A stretch of 64,000 nucleotides of DNA from Rouxiella badensis (GCF_002093665.1 NZ_MRWE01000025.1:1-64000), one strand, 5' to 3'; counted from the stretch's first letter, positions 22,529 through 34,992 are shown. Made by a program: numbers and translations. Notes: generated by a model not told the origin, from the letters alone.

Positions 22529-23101
22529 ATGTCTATTGAGAATACCTATCCAAGCTATGATTCGCTGAATCAATACCTGAAACAGCAGTCTGTTGCCCTG
22601 ACCCCAGCTGAAATGCATGGGCTTATCAGTGGCTTACTCTGTGGTGGCAACCGTGATGGCAGCTGGCTGACCCTGGTTCACGACCTCACAAACGAAGGAA
22701 TGGCCTTCAGTCATCAGCTCGCGGATGCACTTCAACAACTCCGAAAAATCACTGCCGACACGCTGGAAGACGACAGCTTCGAATTCAAGATGCTGATGCC
22801 AAGCGACGACGCTAGCGTGTTTGAACGCGCTGACGCATTAGCAGGCTGGGTCAATCATTTCCTTCTGGGCCTCGGTATGATGCAGCCTAAGCTTGCGAAA
22901 GTGAAAGGCGAAGTCGGTGAAGCCATTGACGATCTGCGCAGCATTGCCCAGTTGGGTTATGAAGACGACGAAGACCAGGAAATGCTGGCACAGTCACTTG
23001 AAGAGGTCATCGAATACGTTCGCGTGGCAGCGATTCTGTGCTTCAACGAGTTCGGTCACAGCCATCCGACGGCGCCTGAAAATCAGCGCACACTGCACTG
23101 A
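22529..23101 (+). CDS. ygfB: UPF0149 family protein YgfB
   Basis: Small acidic helical protein of the YecA/YgfB family. In Pseudomonas aeruginosa YgfB is reported to affect expression of a cell-wall amidase; its role in enterobacteria is unsettled. I start at the second ATG (22529, [11 protein letters not shown]), matching E. coli, giving 190 residues. Conserved segments are [32 protein letters not shown] and YDEDEDQE-like acidic residues. It leads the ygfB-pepP-ubiH-ubiI series, and pepP starts 90 bases later. Confidence 0.94.
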   Translation: MSIENTYPSYDSLNQYLKQQSVALTPAEMHGLISGLLCGGNRDGSWLTLVHDLTNEGMAFSHQLADALQQLRKITADTLEDDSFEFKMLMPSDDASVFERADALAGWVNHFLLGLGMMQPKLAKVKGEVGEAIDDLRSIAQLGYEDDEDQEMLAQSLEEVIEYVRVAAILCFNEFGHSHPTAPENQRTLH

Positions 23102-23191
23102 TACCCTGCTTAAGCAAAGCAGCCAAATTCGGTTAAAAAAGCAATAAAAAAATAAGTTAACGTGGATAACATCCGATTTCAGGAGCAGGTG

Positions 23192-24520
23192 ATGACTACA
23201 GTGACCATTACTCAGCAGGAATACGAAGCTCGTCGTCAGGCACTCATTGCCAAGATGGCACCCGGCAGTGCGGCAATTATTTTTGCCGCGCCCGAGGCTA
23301 CCCGCAACGCGGACAGCGAATACCCTTATCGTCAGAGCAGCGACTTTTGGTATCTGACCGGTTTTAACGAACCGGAAGCGGCGTTGGTGCTGGTAAAAAG
23401 CGATGAGAATCATAGTCACAGCGTGCTGTTTAATCGCGTGCGTGATTTGACCGCCGAGATCTGGTTTGGTCGTCGTTTGGGGCAGGATGCTGCACCGGCG
23501 CGTCTAGGTGTTAGCCGCGCGCTGCCGTTTGATTCTATCAACGACCAGCTTCATCTGTTGTTTAACGGCCTCGATGTGCTGTATCACGCGCAGGGCTATT
23601 ATGCCTACGCCGACAGCATTGTTGACCGTGCGATGGAAAAACTGCGCAAGGGTTTTCGTCAGAACCTATCTGCTCCGGCCACCGTTACCGACTGGCGTCC
23701 CTGGGTGCATGAAATGCGCCTGATCAAGTCCGCGCAGGAGATTGCGGTGATGCGTCGTGCCGGTGAAATCACCGCCAAAGGCCATACTCGCGCCATGCAA
23801 ACCTGCCGCGCTGGCATGTTCGAGTATCAGCTCGAAGGCGAGATTCACTACGAATTCAGCCGCCATGGCTCGCGTACCCCCTCTTATAACACCATCGTCG
23901 GCAGCGGCGAGAACGGCTGTATCCTGCATTACACCGAAAACGAGTGCGAGCTGCGCGACGGCGATTTGGTGCTGATTGATGCCGGCTGCGAGTATCAGGG
24001 CTACGCGGGTGACATTACCCGTACCTTCCCGGTCAGCGGCAAGTTCACCCCGGCACAGCGGCAGATTTACGACATCGTGCTCGCCTCCGAATACAAGGCG
24101 CTGGAAGTCTTTGGTCCGGGCCGCAGCATTCAGGAGGCGACCGAGGCCGCCGTGCGCGTCATGGTTGAAGGGCTGGTGGCCGTTGGCGTGATGAAGGGCG
24201 ACGTTGATCTGCTCATCGCCGAGCAGGCACACCGCCAGTTCTTTATGCACGGGCTGTCTCACTGGTTGGGATTAGACGTCCACGATGTGGGCAACTACGG
24301 CACCGTAGAGCGCAGCCGCAAGCTGGAACCGGGGATGGTGCTGACCGTCGAGCCGGGCCTGTACATCGCGCCCGACGCTGACGTGCCGGAGGCCTATCGC
24401 GGCATCGGTATCCGCATTGAAGACGATATCGTGATTACCGAAACCGGCATCGAGATCCTGACCGGCGACGTGGTGAAAGAGGCCGACGATATCGAAGCAC
24501 TGATGGCGGCGGCAAGATAA
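23192..24520 (+). CDS. pepP: Xaa-Pro aminopeptidase P
   Basis: Cytoplasmic manganese-dependent peptidase that removes N-terminal residues preceding proline. I start at ATG 23192 after AGGAGCAGG, giving 442 residues (E. coli 441). An N-terminal creatinase-like domain is followed by the pita-bread domain. Metal ligands are in LIDAGCEYQGYAGD (Asp about 263 and 274), the HGLSHWLGLDVHD histidine, EPGLYI and RIEDD. The ubiH start lies three bases after its stop, so the two are probably translated together, as in E. coli. Confidence 0.96.
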   Translation: MTTVTITQQEYEARRQALIAKMAPGSAAIIFAAPEATRNADSEYPYRQSSDFWYLTGFNEPEAALVLVKSDENHSHSVLFNRVRDLTAEIWFGRRLGQDAAPARLGVSRALPFDSINDQLHLLFNGLDVLYHAQGYYAYADSIVDRAMEKLRKGFRQNLSAPATVTDWRPWVHEMRLIKSAQEIAVMRRAGEITAKGHTRAMQTCRAGMFEYQLEGEIHYEFSRHGSRTPSYNTIVGSGENGCILHYTENECELRDGDLVLIDAGCEYQGYAGDITRTFPVSGKFTPAQRQIYDIVLASEYKALEVFGPGRSIQEATEAAVRVMVEGLVAVGVMKGDVDLLIAEQAHRQFFMHGLSHWLGLDVHDVGNYGTVERSRKLEPGMVLTVEPGLYIAPDADVPEAYRGIGIRIEDDIVITETGIEILTGDVVKEADDIEALMAAAR

Positions 24521-24523
24521 CCC

Positions 24524-25702
24524 ATGAGCATGATTATTGTGGGCGGCGGTATGGCCGGAGCAACGCTGGCGCTGGCCGTCTCGTCGCTAACGCAGGGTCG
24601 CCTGCCGGTGCATCTTGTCGAGGTCACCTCACCCGATGATTATACCCATCCGGGATTTGACGCGCGCGCGATTGCGCTGGCGCAGGGCACCTGTCAGCAG
24701 CTAAATGCCATTGGCGTCTGGCCTGCACTGGCAAACTGCGCAACGCCGATTACCGATATTCACGTCAGCGATCGCGGGCATGCCAGTTTTGTGAACCTTA
24801 ACGCTGGTCATTATGGCGTTGAGGCGCTGGGGCAGGTGGTTGAGCTTCACGACGCGGGGCAGCGGCTGTTTTCGCTGCTTTCGGATGCGCCGGGCGTACA
24901 TCTGCACTGTCCTGCGCGGGTGGTCGAGGTGACTCGCCGCGCCGACAGCGCCAGCGTAACGCTCGACAACGGCGAAATCCTTAAGGCCAGTCTGCTGGTC
25001 GCCGCCGACGGTTCAAACTCGACGCTGGCCCAGCACTGCGGGATTCGCTGGCACCGCGACAGCTATCAGCAGATTGCCATCATCGCCAATATCACGACCG
25101 GTCAGCCGCATCAGGGCCGTGCCTTCGAACGATTCACCGAGCACGGTCCGCTGGCGCTGTTGCCGATGTCTACAGGGCGCAGCTCGCTTGTCTGGTGTCA
25201 TCCGGTTGAAAAACAGGCTGAAGTTAAGGCCTGGAGCAGCGACCAGTTTCTGTTCGAGCTACAGCAGGCGTTCGGCTGGCGTTTGGGCAAGATGCAGCAA
25301 ACCGGCGCGCGCCACTGTTATCCATTACAATTATTAACCGCCAGCGGGCACATTAGTCATCGACTGGCGCTGGTCGGCAATGCGGCGCAGACGCTGCATC
25401 CGATAGCCGGGCAGGGCTTTAACCTTGGCCTGCGCGACGTCATGACGCTGAGCGAAACCCTCGCCAGCGCATGGCAAGAAAATCAGGACATCGGCAGTTA
25501 TCAGGTATTAAGCCGCTATCAACAACGCCGTCAGCCCGATCAGCGGGCAACCGTCGGCATCACCGACGGGCTGGTGCGAATATTCGCCAATCGTTATGCA
25601 CCGCTGGTGGCAGGACGCAGCCTTGGCCTGATGGCCATGGAGCGGATCTCCCCACTGCGTGATGCTTTTACCCGCCGCACCCTGGGCTGGACAGAACGCT
25701 GA
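24524..25702 (+). CDS. ubiH: 2-octaprenyl-6-methoxyphenol hydroxylase
   Basis: FAD-dependent monooxygenase that hydroxylates the ring at C4 in ubiquinone biosynthesis, probably within the Ubi complex. It has 392 residues, as in E. coli. The FAD-binding GGGMAG motif (7-12), the DG motif (AADGSNS) and the second FAD motif GNAAQTLHPIAGQGFNLGLRD-like segment are clear; E. coli has GNAAQTLHPIAGQG. It is tightly coupled to pepP upstream and followed by its paralogue ubiI, 56 bases later. Confidence 0.95.
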   Translation: MSMIIVGGGMAGATLALAVSSLTQGRLPVHLVEVTSPDDYTHPGFDARAIALAQGTCQQLNAIGVWPALANCATPITDIHVSDRGHASFVNLNAGHYGVEALGQVVELHDAGQRLFSLLSDAPGVHLHCPARVVEVTRRADSASVTLDNGEILKASLLVAADGSNSTLAQHCGIRWHRDSYQQIAIIANITTGQPHQGRAFERFTEHGPLALLPMSTGRSSLVWCHPVEKQAEVKAWSSDQFLFELQQAFGWRLGKMQQTGARHCYPLQLLTASGHISHRLALVGNAAQTLHPIAGQGFNLGLRDVMTLSETLASAWQENQDIGSYQVLSRYQQRRQPDQRATVGITDGLVRIFANRYAPLVAGRSLGLMAMERISPLRDAFTRRTLGWTER

Positions 25703-25758
25703 AGGCGCTTGCGAAGGCCCAGCCTGACCGCAGAAAAATGACAGGAATGAATTAAATT

Positions 25759-26967
25759 ATGCAATCTTTTGATGTGGTTATCGCCGGTGGCGGCATGGTC
25801 GGACTGGCGCTTGCCTGTAGCCTGCAAGGCAGTGGCCTGCGCATCGCGGTGCTCGAAAATCGCCTGCCCGACGACGCCCCTTTACCGGCCATTCCCGGCG
25901 TGCGTGTCTCCGCCGTCAACGCCGCCAGCGAACGTTTACTGCAACACATCGGCGTTTGGGACAACATTATCGGCCAGCGCGCTAATCCCTATCAGGGCAT
26001 GGAAGTGTGGGACCGCGACAGCTTCGGCAAAATTGCCTTCCGCAGCGAGGAGTTCGGCTTTAGCCACCTTGGGCACATTATCGAAAACCCGGTTATCCTT
26101 CGCGCCCTCTGGCAGCGTGCAGAGCAGCTCAGCGAGGTTGAAATCTTTGCCCCTGCGCAGCTGAAAAACGTTGCCTGGGGGGAGAACGAAGCCTTTATCA
26201 ATCTCGAAGACGGACGCATGCTCAGTGCACGTCTGGTGGTCGGTGCCGACGGCGCGCACTCGTGGCTGCGTCAGCATGCGGACATCCCGCTGACCTTCTG
26301 GGACTACCGCCATCATGCACTGGTTGCGACGATTCGCACCGATGAGGCGCACCAATCGGTGGCACGCCAGGTATTCCACGGTGAAGGCATTCTGGCCTTC
26401 TTGCCGCTGGCCGACCCGCATTTATCCTCTATTGTCTGGTCCGTATCGCCGGAAGAGGCCGAGCGGCTGTTGGCGCTGTCCGATGCCGAATTCAACAAGG
26501 TTCTGGCCAGCACCTTCGACCTGCGTCTGGGCGTGTGCGAGGTCATCAGCGAGCGCCAGTCGTTCCCGCTGACCGGTCGCTATGCCCGGAGTTTTGCCGC
26601 TCAACGCCTGGCGCTGATTGGCGACGCCGCACATACCGTTCATCCGTTGGCGGGTCAGGGGGTCAATCTGGGCTTTATGGACGTCGCCGAGTTAGCGTCG
26701 GAAATCAAACGCTTGCAGCGTGAAGGCAAAGACTTCGGTCAGCACATGTATCTGCGTCGCTTTGAACGCAAGCGCAAGCACAGCGCTGCGCTGATGCTGG
26801 TGGGCATGCAGGGGTTCCGTGAACTGTTTGCCGGCAACAATCCGGCCAAGAAGCTGCTGCGCGACCTCGGTCTGACGTTGGCGGATTCACTGCCGGGCGT
26901 GAAGCCGAAACTGCTGCGTCAGGCGATGGGATTAAACGACTTACCCGAGTGGCTCCAGACCCAATAG
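25759..26967 (+). CDS. ubiI: 2-octaprenylphenol hydroxylase UbiI
   Basis: Formerly VisC. This FAD monooxygenase performs the C5 hydroxylation in ubiquinone synthesis. The 402 residues carry the N-terminal GGGMVGLALA motif (9-18), VGADGAHSWLR and GDAAHTVHPLAGQGVNLG. It is a homologue of the adjacent UbiH, and its order after ubiH identifies it. No terminator was seen after it; the gcvT control region follows. Confidence 0.95.
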   Translation: MQSFDVVIAGGGMVGLALACSLQGSGLRIAVLENRLPDDAPLPAIPGVRVSAVNAASERLLQHIGVWDNIIGQRANPYQGMEVWDRDSFGKIAFRSEEFGFSHLGHIIENPVILRALWQRAEQLSEVEIFAPAQLKNVAWGENEAFINLEDGRMLSARLVVGADGAHSWLRQHADIPLTFWDYRHHALVATIRTDEAHQSVARQVFHGEGILAFLPLADPHLSSIVWSVSPEEAERLLALSDAEFNKVLASTFDLRLGVCEVISERQSFPLTGRYARSFAAQRLALIGDAAHTVHPLAGQGVNLGFMDVAELASEIKRLQREGKDFGQHMYLRRFERKRKHSAALMLVGMQGFRELFAGNNPAKKLLRDLGLTLADSLPGVKPKLLRQAMGLNDLPEWLQTQ

Positions 26968-27347
26968 CTTCAGCTGAAATAATCTAATTTCATCCCATTT
27001 TTTCCATTACTTTTTCTAATCTGGTGCCGGATTTTGCGAACCGCAAATGACGTGAAATTCGGCACCTGCGTTATATAACATCGACCGATTCCTCATTTAA
27101 TTGTAGATTTTGCGTCATTAACCCCATTTTTCTAGTTAAAAATTCTGCATCATAGCCTCCGCAAATTCCTGACAAAACGCCAACACCGAATATTTTAACT
27201 TATGGTTAGCAGGGTCATTCGGTGATAACGTTCAGGAAAAGGTATCGTTTGCGTCGGCACAGATCTTGCACTGGCTCTTGGATGAAAGTTGGCCGCAAGG
27301 CCGGCGAGGAGCCGGGTAATTCGCTTCGGAAAAGAATGAGGAAAAAG
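26968..27347 (+). promoter_or_regulatory. gcvTHP control region and structured leader
   Basis: This 380-base region has two CTAAT motifs (26984-26988, 27016-27020), the short sequence recognised by GcvA in E. coli. A nested hairpin follows: GGTGCCG (27023-27029)/CGGCACC (27060-27066) enclosing TTTGCG (27033-27038)/CGCAAA (27042-27047). A second hairpin is CACCGAAT (27184-27191)/ATTCGGTG (27217-27224). I looked for and did not find a glycine riboswitch core. GcvA/GcvR and Lrp control is expected from E. coli. Which structure is functional is unknown. Confidence 0.45.
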
Positions 27348-28442
27348 ATGACAAAGCAGACTCGGTTATATGACAGTCATGTCGCCTGTGGCGCACGTAT
27401 GGTCGATTTTCACGGCTGGATGATGCCGCTGCATTATGGCTCCCAGCTCGATGAACACCATATTGTTCGCCGCGACGCCGGCATGTTTGATGTCTCCCAT
27501 ATGACCATCGTCGATTTGCACGGCGCACGTACCCGTGAGTTCCTGCGCTATCTGCTGGCAAACGACGTCGCCAAGCTGACCCAACCGGGCAAGGCGCTGT
27601 ACACCGGCATGCTCAATGAGTCCGGCGGCGTTATCGATGACCTGATTGTTTATTACTTCACTGAAGATTTCTTCCGCCTGGTGGTTAACTCTGCGACCCG
27701 TCATAAGGATCTGGAGTGGATAACCGACCACGCCGCGCCGTTCTCCGTTGAACTGACCGTTCGTGATGACCTGGCGCTGATAGCCGTTCAGGGGCCGCAG
27801 GCACAGGAACGCGCACAGACGCTGTTCAGCGAGGAGCAAAAACAGGCCGTGAGCGGCATGAAGCCTTTCTTTGGCGTGCAGGCCGGCTCTCTGTTTATTG
27901 CCACCACCGGCTACACCGGTGAAGCCGGTTACGAAATTGCTCTGCCGCAGGAAGACGCTGCCGATTTCTGGCAAAAGCTGCTTGATGCGGGCGTACAGCC
28001 AGCCGGTTTGGGCGCGCGCGATACGCTGCGTCTGGAAGCGGGCATGAACCTGTACGGACAGGAAATGGACGAAGACGTTTCCCCTTTGGCCGCCAACATG
28101 GGCTGGACTATCGCCTGGCAGCCTGAAGACCGCCGTTTCATTGGCCGCGACGCGCTCGAAAAACAGCGTGCAGAAGGGACCGATCTGCTGGTGGGTTTGG
28201 TTATGACCGAAAAAGGTGTATTACGTAATGAGCTGCCGGTGCGTTTCACCGATGCGGCCGGTAATGTGCGTGAAGGCGTAATCACCAGCGGTTCATTCTC
28301 TCCAACGCTCGGCTACAGCATTGCGCTGGCTCGCGTGCCAGCAGGCATCGGCGAGCAGGCAGTGGTGCAGATCCGCAACCGCGAAATGCCGGTGCGCGTC
28401 ACCAAACCGGGTTTCGTGCGTAACGGCAAAAGCCTGGTATAA
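27348..28442 (+). CDS. gcvT: Glycine cleavage system T protein (aminomethyltransferase)
   Basis: It releases ammonia from the aminomethyl group on lipoyl-GcvH and passes the one-carbon unit to tetrahydrofolate. I start at ATG 27348 after GAGGA, giving 364 residues, the E. coli length; the in-frame extension back to 27222 is not conserved. [27 protein letters not shown] and [17 protein letters not shown] are characteristic. It is the first gene of gcvTHP. Confidence 0.96.
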   Translation: MTKQTRLYDSHVACGARMVDFHGWMMPLHYGSQLDEHHIVRRDAGMFDVSHMTIVDLHGARTREFLRYLLANDVAKLTQPGKALYTGMLNESGGVIDDLIVYYFTEDFFRLVVNSATRHKDLEWITDHAAPFSVELTVRDDLALIAVQGPQAQERAQTLFSEEQKQAVSGMKPFFGVQAGSLFIATTGYTGEAGYEIALPQEDAADFWQKLLDAGVQPAGLGARDTLRLEAGMNLYGQEMDEDVSPLAANMGWTIAWQPEDRRFIGRDALEKQRAEGTDLLVGLVMTEKGVLRNELPVRFTDAAGNVREGVITSGSFSPTLGYSIALARVPAGIGEQAVVQIRNREMPVRVTKPGFVRNGKSLV

Positions 28443-28498
28443 AGCACATTTAAATTATTGATTATTTAGAACTTAAAAAACTCTTTCGGAGATTATTT

Positions 28499-28885
28499 AT
28501 GAGCAATGTTCCAGCAGAATTAAAATACGCGACCTCTCATGAATGGGTGCGTTCTGAAGGCAATGGCGTTTACAGCGTCGGCATCACCGAGCACGCACAG
28601 GGTTTGCTGGGCGACATGGTGTTTGTCGATTTGCCTGAAGTGGGTCGCACCGTGGAAGCGGGTGAAGACTGCGCGGTAGCCGAATCCGTGAAGGCTGCCT
28701 CAGACATCTACTCGCCAATCAGCGGCGAAATCGTTGCCGTTAACAGCGAACTGGAATCCTCTCCAGAGCTGGTCAACAGCGAGCCATACGGCGAAGGTTT
28801 CCTGTTCCAGATTAAAGCCTCCGACGAATCCGAGCTGGATGCACTGCTGGATGCGGCTGGATATCAGGCCACTCTGGAAGACTGA
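28499..28885 (+). CDS. gcvH: Glycine cleavage system H protein (lipoyl carrier)
   Basis: Carrier of the lipoyl arm that shuttles the aminomethyl group between GcvP, GcvT and lipoamide dehydrogenase. The protein has 128 residues. The lipoylated lysine is K65 in AESVKAASD (61-69), and a conserved HEWV (14-17) and SPISGE surround the fold. It begins 56 bases after gcvT with a CGGAG ribosome site. A palindromic repeat element separates it from gcvP. Confidence 0.96.
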   Translation: MSNVPAELKYATSHEWVRSEGNGVYSVGITEHAQGLLGDMVFVDLPEVGRTVEAGEDCAVAESVKAASDIYSPISGEIVAVNSELESSPELVNSEPYGEGFLFQIKASDESELDALLDAAGYQATLED

Positions 28886-28904
28886 ATTTCTCGTCGCCCT
28901 TGAA

Positions 28905-28993
28905 GCTACAGCGGCGTTGGCAGCGTTTGTTCTCCCCGGTCACTCACTGAGTAAGCTGCCGGGGACTGTTCAAAATTGCCGCCTTGCTGTAGC
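28905..28993. repeat. Imperfect palindromic intergenic element
   Basis: Outer arms GCTACAG (28905-28911)/CTGTAGC (28987-28993) enclose CCCCGG (28934-28939)/CCGGGG (28959-28964), which enclose ACTCA (28942-28946)/TGAGT (28948-28952). This nested design in the gcvH-gcvP gap resembles the REP- or MITE-like palindromic repeats common in Serratia and Yersinia relatives. I found only this copy in the window. It could act as an mRNA stabiliser between gcvH and gcvP. Confidence 0.55.
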
Positions 28994-29099
28994 GCCAATG
29001 GCTTAGAGAAATCCTGCTGTTGTTTGTGCAGACATAGATGCACACAAGATTTAGTTAGCTCTCGATACCTCAATGTAAGATTTCAGGAATGCGTAGCAA

Positions 29100-31973
<2,874 letters not shown>

Positions 31974-31999
31974 TCCGTTTCGCAGGATTAGGTCGATAA

Positions 32000-32031
32000 A
32001 AAAATCCCTGACAGCGATGTCAGGGATTTTT
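32000..32031. terminator. Bidirectional terminator between gcvP and the porin gene
   Basis: AAAAATCCCTGACA (32000-32013) pairs perfectly with TGTCAGGGATTTTT (32018-32031) around GCGA, a 14-pair stem with A and T tracts. It serves the two convergent genes. Confidence 0.93.
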
Positions 32032-32055
32032 GTTTTTATCGACCAATTGAGGCGA

Positions 32056-33351
32056 TTAAAGCTCGATTTTAACCTGTACGGCGGCAACCCAGGCGTCAGT
32101 GATGACCTTGCTGGAGAATGCGCCAGGATCTTTGTCATATTGCAGGCTTGGACGCACTGATAGCCAAGGCGTCGCCTGAACGTTATAAGACAGTTCCACC
32201 AATTGCTCGGCCATGCTCAGGTTCTCTGCCGCATCGGCACCGGCATAGTTTCCGGCTGCGCGCATGTTGGCAATATCAACATCGCGGCTCTTTCTGTTGT
32301 AAGACGCTTTGCCGTAACCGATGGCGATAGAGTCTTTAGGACGCGACTCGAACGGGCCATTCAGTATCAGGCCAGCGGCGTACCAGTGACGGAAAGGCGC
32401 GGTGGCGGCGTCCGTTGTAGTCCACTGCCCGAAGACGTGCAGGTTCTGCGATTTCAACGCCTGTGACTGCCATACCGTCTGGTCTGCCAGCACGTAGCCG
32501 CCGCTGCGACCGGATGACTTACTCTGGCTGTCGCCGATACGCGCAACTTTAGAGGTGTCGTGGTAATAGCCAAACTTATACTGTCCCGGCAGGAAGCCGT
32601 GATAGCTATAAATAAGCTCTACGGGAATGATGGCCCCGGTCGTTCCGCTGCTGAAAGGCTTGAAGGCCTTGGACGGCGCGGAGTTGGTCTGCGGGTTAAC
32701 GTTAAAGATGGCCGTATGTAACGCCCAGCTCTCGTTGAAATCATAGCGCAGTTCACCCCCGAAGTGTGCCGTCGGGTAGTTGCCCCAACCGCTGCTGCCT
32801 GACAGGCTGAGTGGGTGAGCATCAAAACCGGCGTTCACAAAGTTGCCGAGAATCGGCATGCCGCCAAAGTCATTGCCCATCGCCATCAGGCCAACCTTAT
32901 AGGTAAGCTTCGGCGTCAGCAGCCAGTTGGCATAGCTGAATTCTGACAGTCGGGTGTATTCGCCCCCTACGTCTTCCTGAACCGGCAGACGGTTACCGAC
33001 CAGATCGCTAGAGGTGCTGCGCCCGCGACGGTCGTTGATGGTAACCTGAAGGGTACCCGCGTGCTCAGCGTCGAACATTTTATTCAGATCAAAGGTGGCA
33101 CCTACTTTGACCTGCTGCGCGTAACGTGTGCCATAGCTTTCGCCACCGTGTAACACGCCTGCTGTTTCAGAAACATATTCACCACTAAGGGTTACACCGT
33201 CGTTTTTAAGCTGAGTACGAGCACCGCCCCAGTCGCCGGTTAATGTGTCCTGATTAAGAAAATCAGTAGCTTGAGCCTGAACAACGCTCCCCGCTGACCA
33301 AATTAAAATACCTGCAGCCAGAGGGGAAAGAGCAAGAAATTTTGTTTTCAT
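32056..33351 (-). CDS. OprB-family carbohydrate porin
   Basis: Outer-membrane beta-barrel porin of 431 residues with a signal peptide of about 26 residues ending VQA. The TGDWGGARTQL motif near the mature N-terminus, the FGGMPILGNFVN loop and the barrel repeats with alternating hydrophobic residues are typical of the OprB family, which admits monosaccharides. The last residue is leucine rather than the usual aromatic. No sugar operon is directly attached: it stands between gcvP and the chorismate mutase gene. It could serve the sugar ABC systems downstream, but that is inference. Confidence 0.85.
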   Translation of the reverse strand: MKTKFLALSPLAAGILIWSAGSVVQAQATDFLNQDTLTGDWGGARTQLKNDGVTLSGEYVSETAGVLHGGESYGTRYAQQVKVGATFDLNKMFDAEHAGTLQVTINDRRGRSTSSDLVGNRLPVQEDVGGEYTRLSEFSYANWLLTPKLTYKVGLMAMGNDFGGMPILGNFVNAGFDAHPLSLSGSSGWGNYPTAHFGGELRYDFNESWALHTAIFNVNPQTNSAPSKAFKPFSSGTTGAIIPVELIYSYHGFLPGQYKFGYYHDTSKVARIGDSQSKSSGRSGGYVLADQTVWQSQALKSQNLHVFGQWTTTDAATAPFRHWYAAGLILNGPFESRPKDSIAIGYGKASYNRKSRDVDIANMRAAGNYAGADAAENLSMAEQLVELSYNVQATPWLSVRPSLQYDKDPGAFSSKVITDAWVAAVQVKIEL

Positions 33352-33473
33352 TGTATATGAAGCCTGAAATGCAGAGAGAAATCCGGCGCATTATACATTG
33401 AACCAAATGATTCGAAATATATTTGCTACAAAATAGCAACTTTTGATCATGCTCTATAACTTAAAATGAGGAA

Positions 33474-34091
33474 TTACTTTAAACGTACTTGCTCAAGTGT
33501 TTTAAACAGTAAAATTTTATCCGCCTCATTGAGATTTTTTTGCTGAAGCTGGGCGATAAATTCGGCTTGGTTATCCGGTGAAATACGACCATTAGCCTTG
33601 AGCTCGACCGCCAGACGCTGGAGGATCCGCGTCGATAATCCGGCAATGTCCTGGCGTATTGACTCCAGCGGGCGCGGCTTCCAGTCGGTTTCCGGCGTGG
33701 AGAGCCAGTCGGCACGATAGCGATACTGAATGGCTTTCGCTGCGCTCATCTGCGCCACGATAAAGGGTTTGACCGAGTTTGGATCCAGCCCCAGACCTTC
33801 CGCCACTTTTTGGGTGTCTTGCAACACTCTGTCTTCCTGCGCCACTACCTCAACGGGCTGGTGGTTTTCCGCCTTACTGCTGGCGACGTCTTTCATATAG
33901 GAGAGACGCTCATTGATGAGGCCCGGAAGATTGCCGTTTTCTGAGGCCTGTACGGTGAGGGGGAGCGTGCTGAGCGTAACGCTGGCCAGCATCAGGCAAG
34001 CGAGCAGTTTTCTCGTCGGATGAAAATTTTTTCCCGAATGAAACAGTGAAGAAAGGCGTGACGAGGATAAATAGGCTGCCGGAGATTTCAT
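33474..34091 (-). CDS. Periplasmic chorismate mutase (AroQ gamma class)
   Basis: Exported enzyme (*AroQ) that converts chorismate to prephenate outside the cytoplasm. It has 205 residues. An unusually long N-terminal extension with a basic region precedes the hydrophobic signal core (LLACLMLASVTLSTLPL), with likely cleavage after VQA at about 49. The mature part has the gamma-class pattern LINERLSYMKDVASSKAENH and GLDPNSVKPFIVAQM, then QYRYRADWL. PheC, encoded 28 kb away in this window, is its natural next step. It is divergent from ygfF across 133 bases. The extended N-terminus might start at a later methionine (M36), which still leaves a signal peptide. Confidence 0.88.
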   Translation of the reverse strand: MKSPAAYLSSSRLSSLFHSGKNFHPTRKLLACLMLASVTLSTLPLTVQASENGNLPGLINERLSYMKDVASSKAENHQPVEVVAQEDRVLQDTQKVAEGLGLDPNSVKPFIVAQMSAAKAIQYRYRADWLSTPETDWKPRPLESIRQDIAGLSTRILQRLAVELKANGRISPDNQAEFIAQLQQKNLNEADKILLFKTLEQVRLK

Positions 34092-34224
34092 CGTTATTAT
34101 TCCCTTAATATTGGTTATGTTATCTATCGTGTGCGTAAAGCATCATACGCAATCGGGTAAAAAATGGGCACCAATAAGCCGTCAGTTTTTACACTAAATG
34201 GACAACGTTAGAGAAGGATTTACT

Positions 34225-34974
34225 ATGAGCAAAAACATCGCGCTGGTCACCGGCGGCAGCCGTGGCATTGGACGAGCAACGGCGCTGTTGTTGGCCGAAC
34301 GGGGCTATCAGGTTGCGGTTAATTATGTGAATGACGCCAAGGCGGCACAGCAGGTTGTTGATGAGATAAAGGCAAACGGCGGAGAGGCGCTGGCGATTCA
34401 TGCTGACGTTGCCGATGAAAATCAGGTCGTGGCGATGTTTAGAAAAATTGCCGATGAAATGGGGCCATTAACCGCTTTGGTTAATAATGCGGGTATTTTG
34501 TTTCAGCAGTCGACGATTGAAAATCTCAGCGCCGAGCGGATTAATCGCGTGTTAAGCACTAACGTGACCGGCTATTTTCTCTGCTGCCGCGAGGCGGTGA
34601 AAGTGATGTCGACGCGCCACGGTGGGCAGGGTGGGGCGATAGTTAACGTCTCTTCAGCGGCCTCACGGCTGGGTGCGCCGAATGAATACATCGACTACGC
34701 GGCGTCGAAAGGGGCCGTCGATACCTTGACCACGGGTCTCTCTCTCGAAGTGGCGGCGCAGGGCATTCGCGTTAACGGCGTCAGGCCCGGTTTGATCTAT
34801 ACCGAGATGCACGCCAGCGGCGGCGAGCCGGGGCGGGTCGACAGGCTAAAAGCCAATCTGCCGATGCAGCGCGGCGGCCAGCCTGACGAGGTGGCACAAG
34901 GGATTGTCTGGCTGCTCTCAGACGCCGCGTCTTATGTGACCGGCAGTTTTATTGAACTGTCTGGCGGAAGATAA
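34225..34974 (+). CDS. ygfF: Short-chain dehydrogenase YgfF
   Basis: NAD(P)-dependent short-chain oxidoreductase of 249 residues with TGGSRGIG (8-15), NNAG and the catalytic YAASK motif. From memory it is close to E. coli YgfF throughout (RINRVLSTNVTGYFLCCREA, IYTEMHASGGEPGRVDR). Its substrate is unknown; glucose-1-dehydrogenase-like activity has been suggested by annotation only. I start at ATG 34225 after GAAGGA rather than the upstream in-frame ATG at 34198. In E. coli ygfF also lies next to gcvP, so it marks retained backbone within the accessory region. Confidence 0.9.
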   Translation: MSKNIALVTGGSRGIGRATALLLAERGYQVAVNYVNDAKAAQQVVDEIKANGGEALAIHADVADENQVVAMFRKIADEMGPLTALVNNAGILFQQSTIENLSAERINRVLSTNVTGYFLCCREAVKVMSTRHGGQGGAIVNVSSAASRLGAPNEYIDYAASKGAVDTLTTGLSLEVAAQGIRVNGVRPGLIYTEMHASGGEPGRVDRLKANLPMQRGGQPDEVAQGIVWLLSDAASYVTGSFIELSGGR

Positions 34975-34992
34975 TCCCCTTGAACGTCGTTC

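Noticed and set aside
26968-27347. Glycine riboswitch before gcvT
   Set aside because: The conserved glycine aptamer core could not be found; enterobacterial gcvT is normally controlled by GcvA and Lrp.
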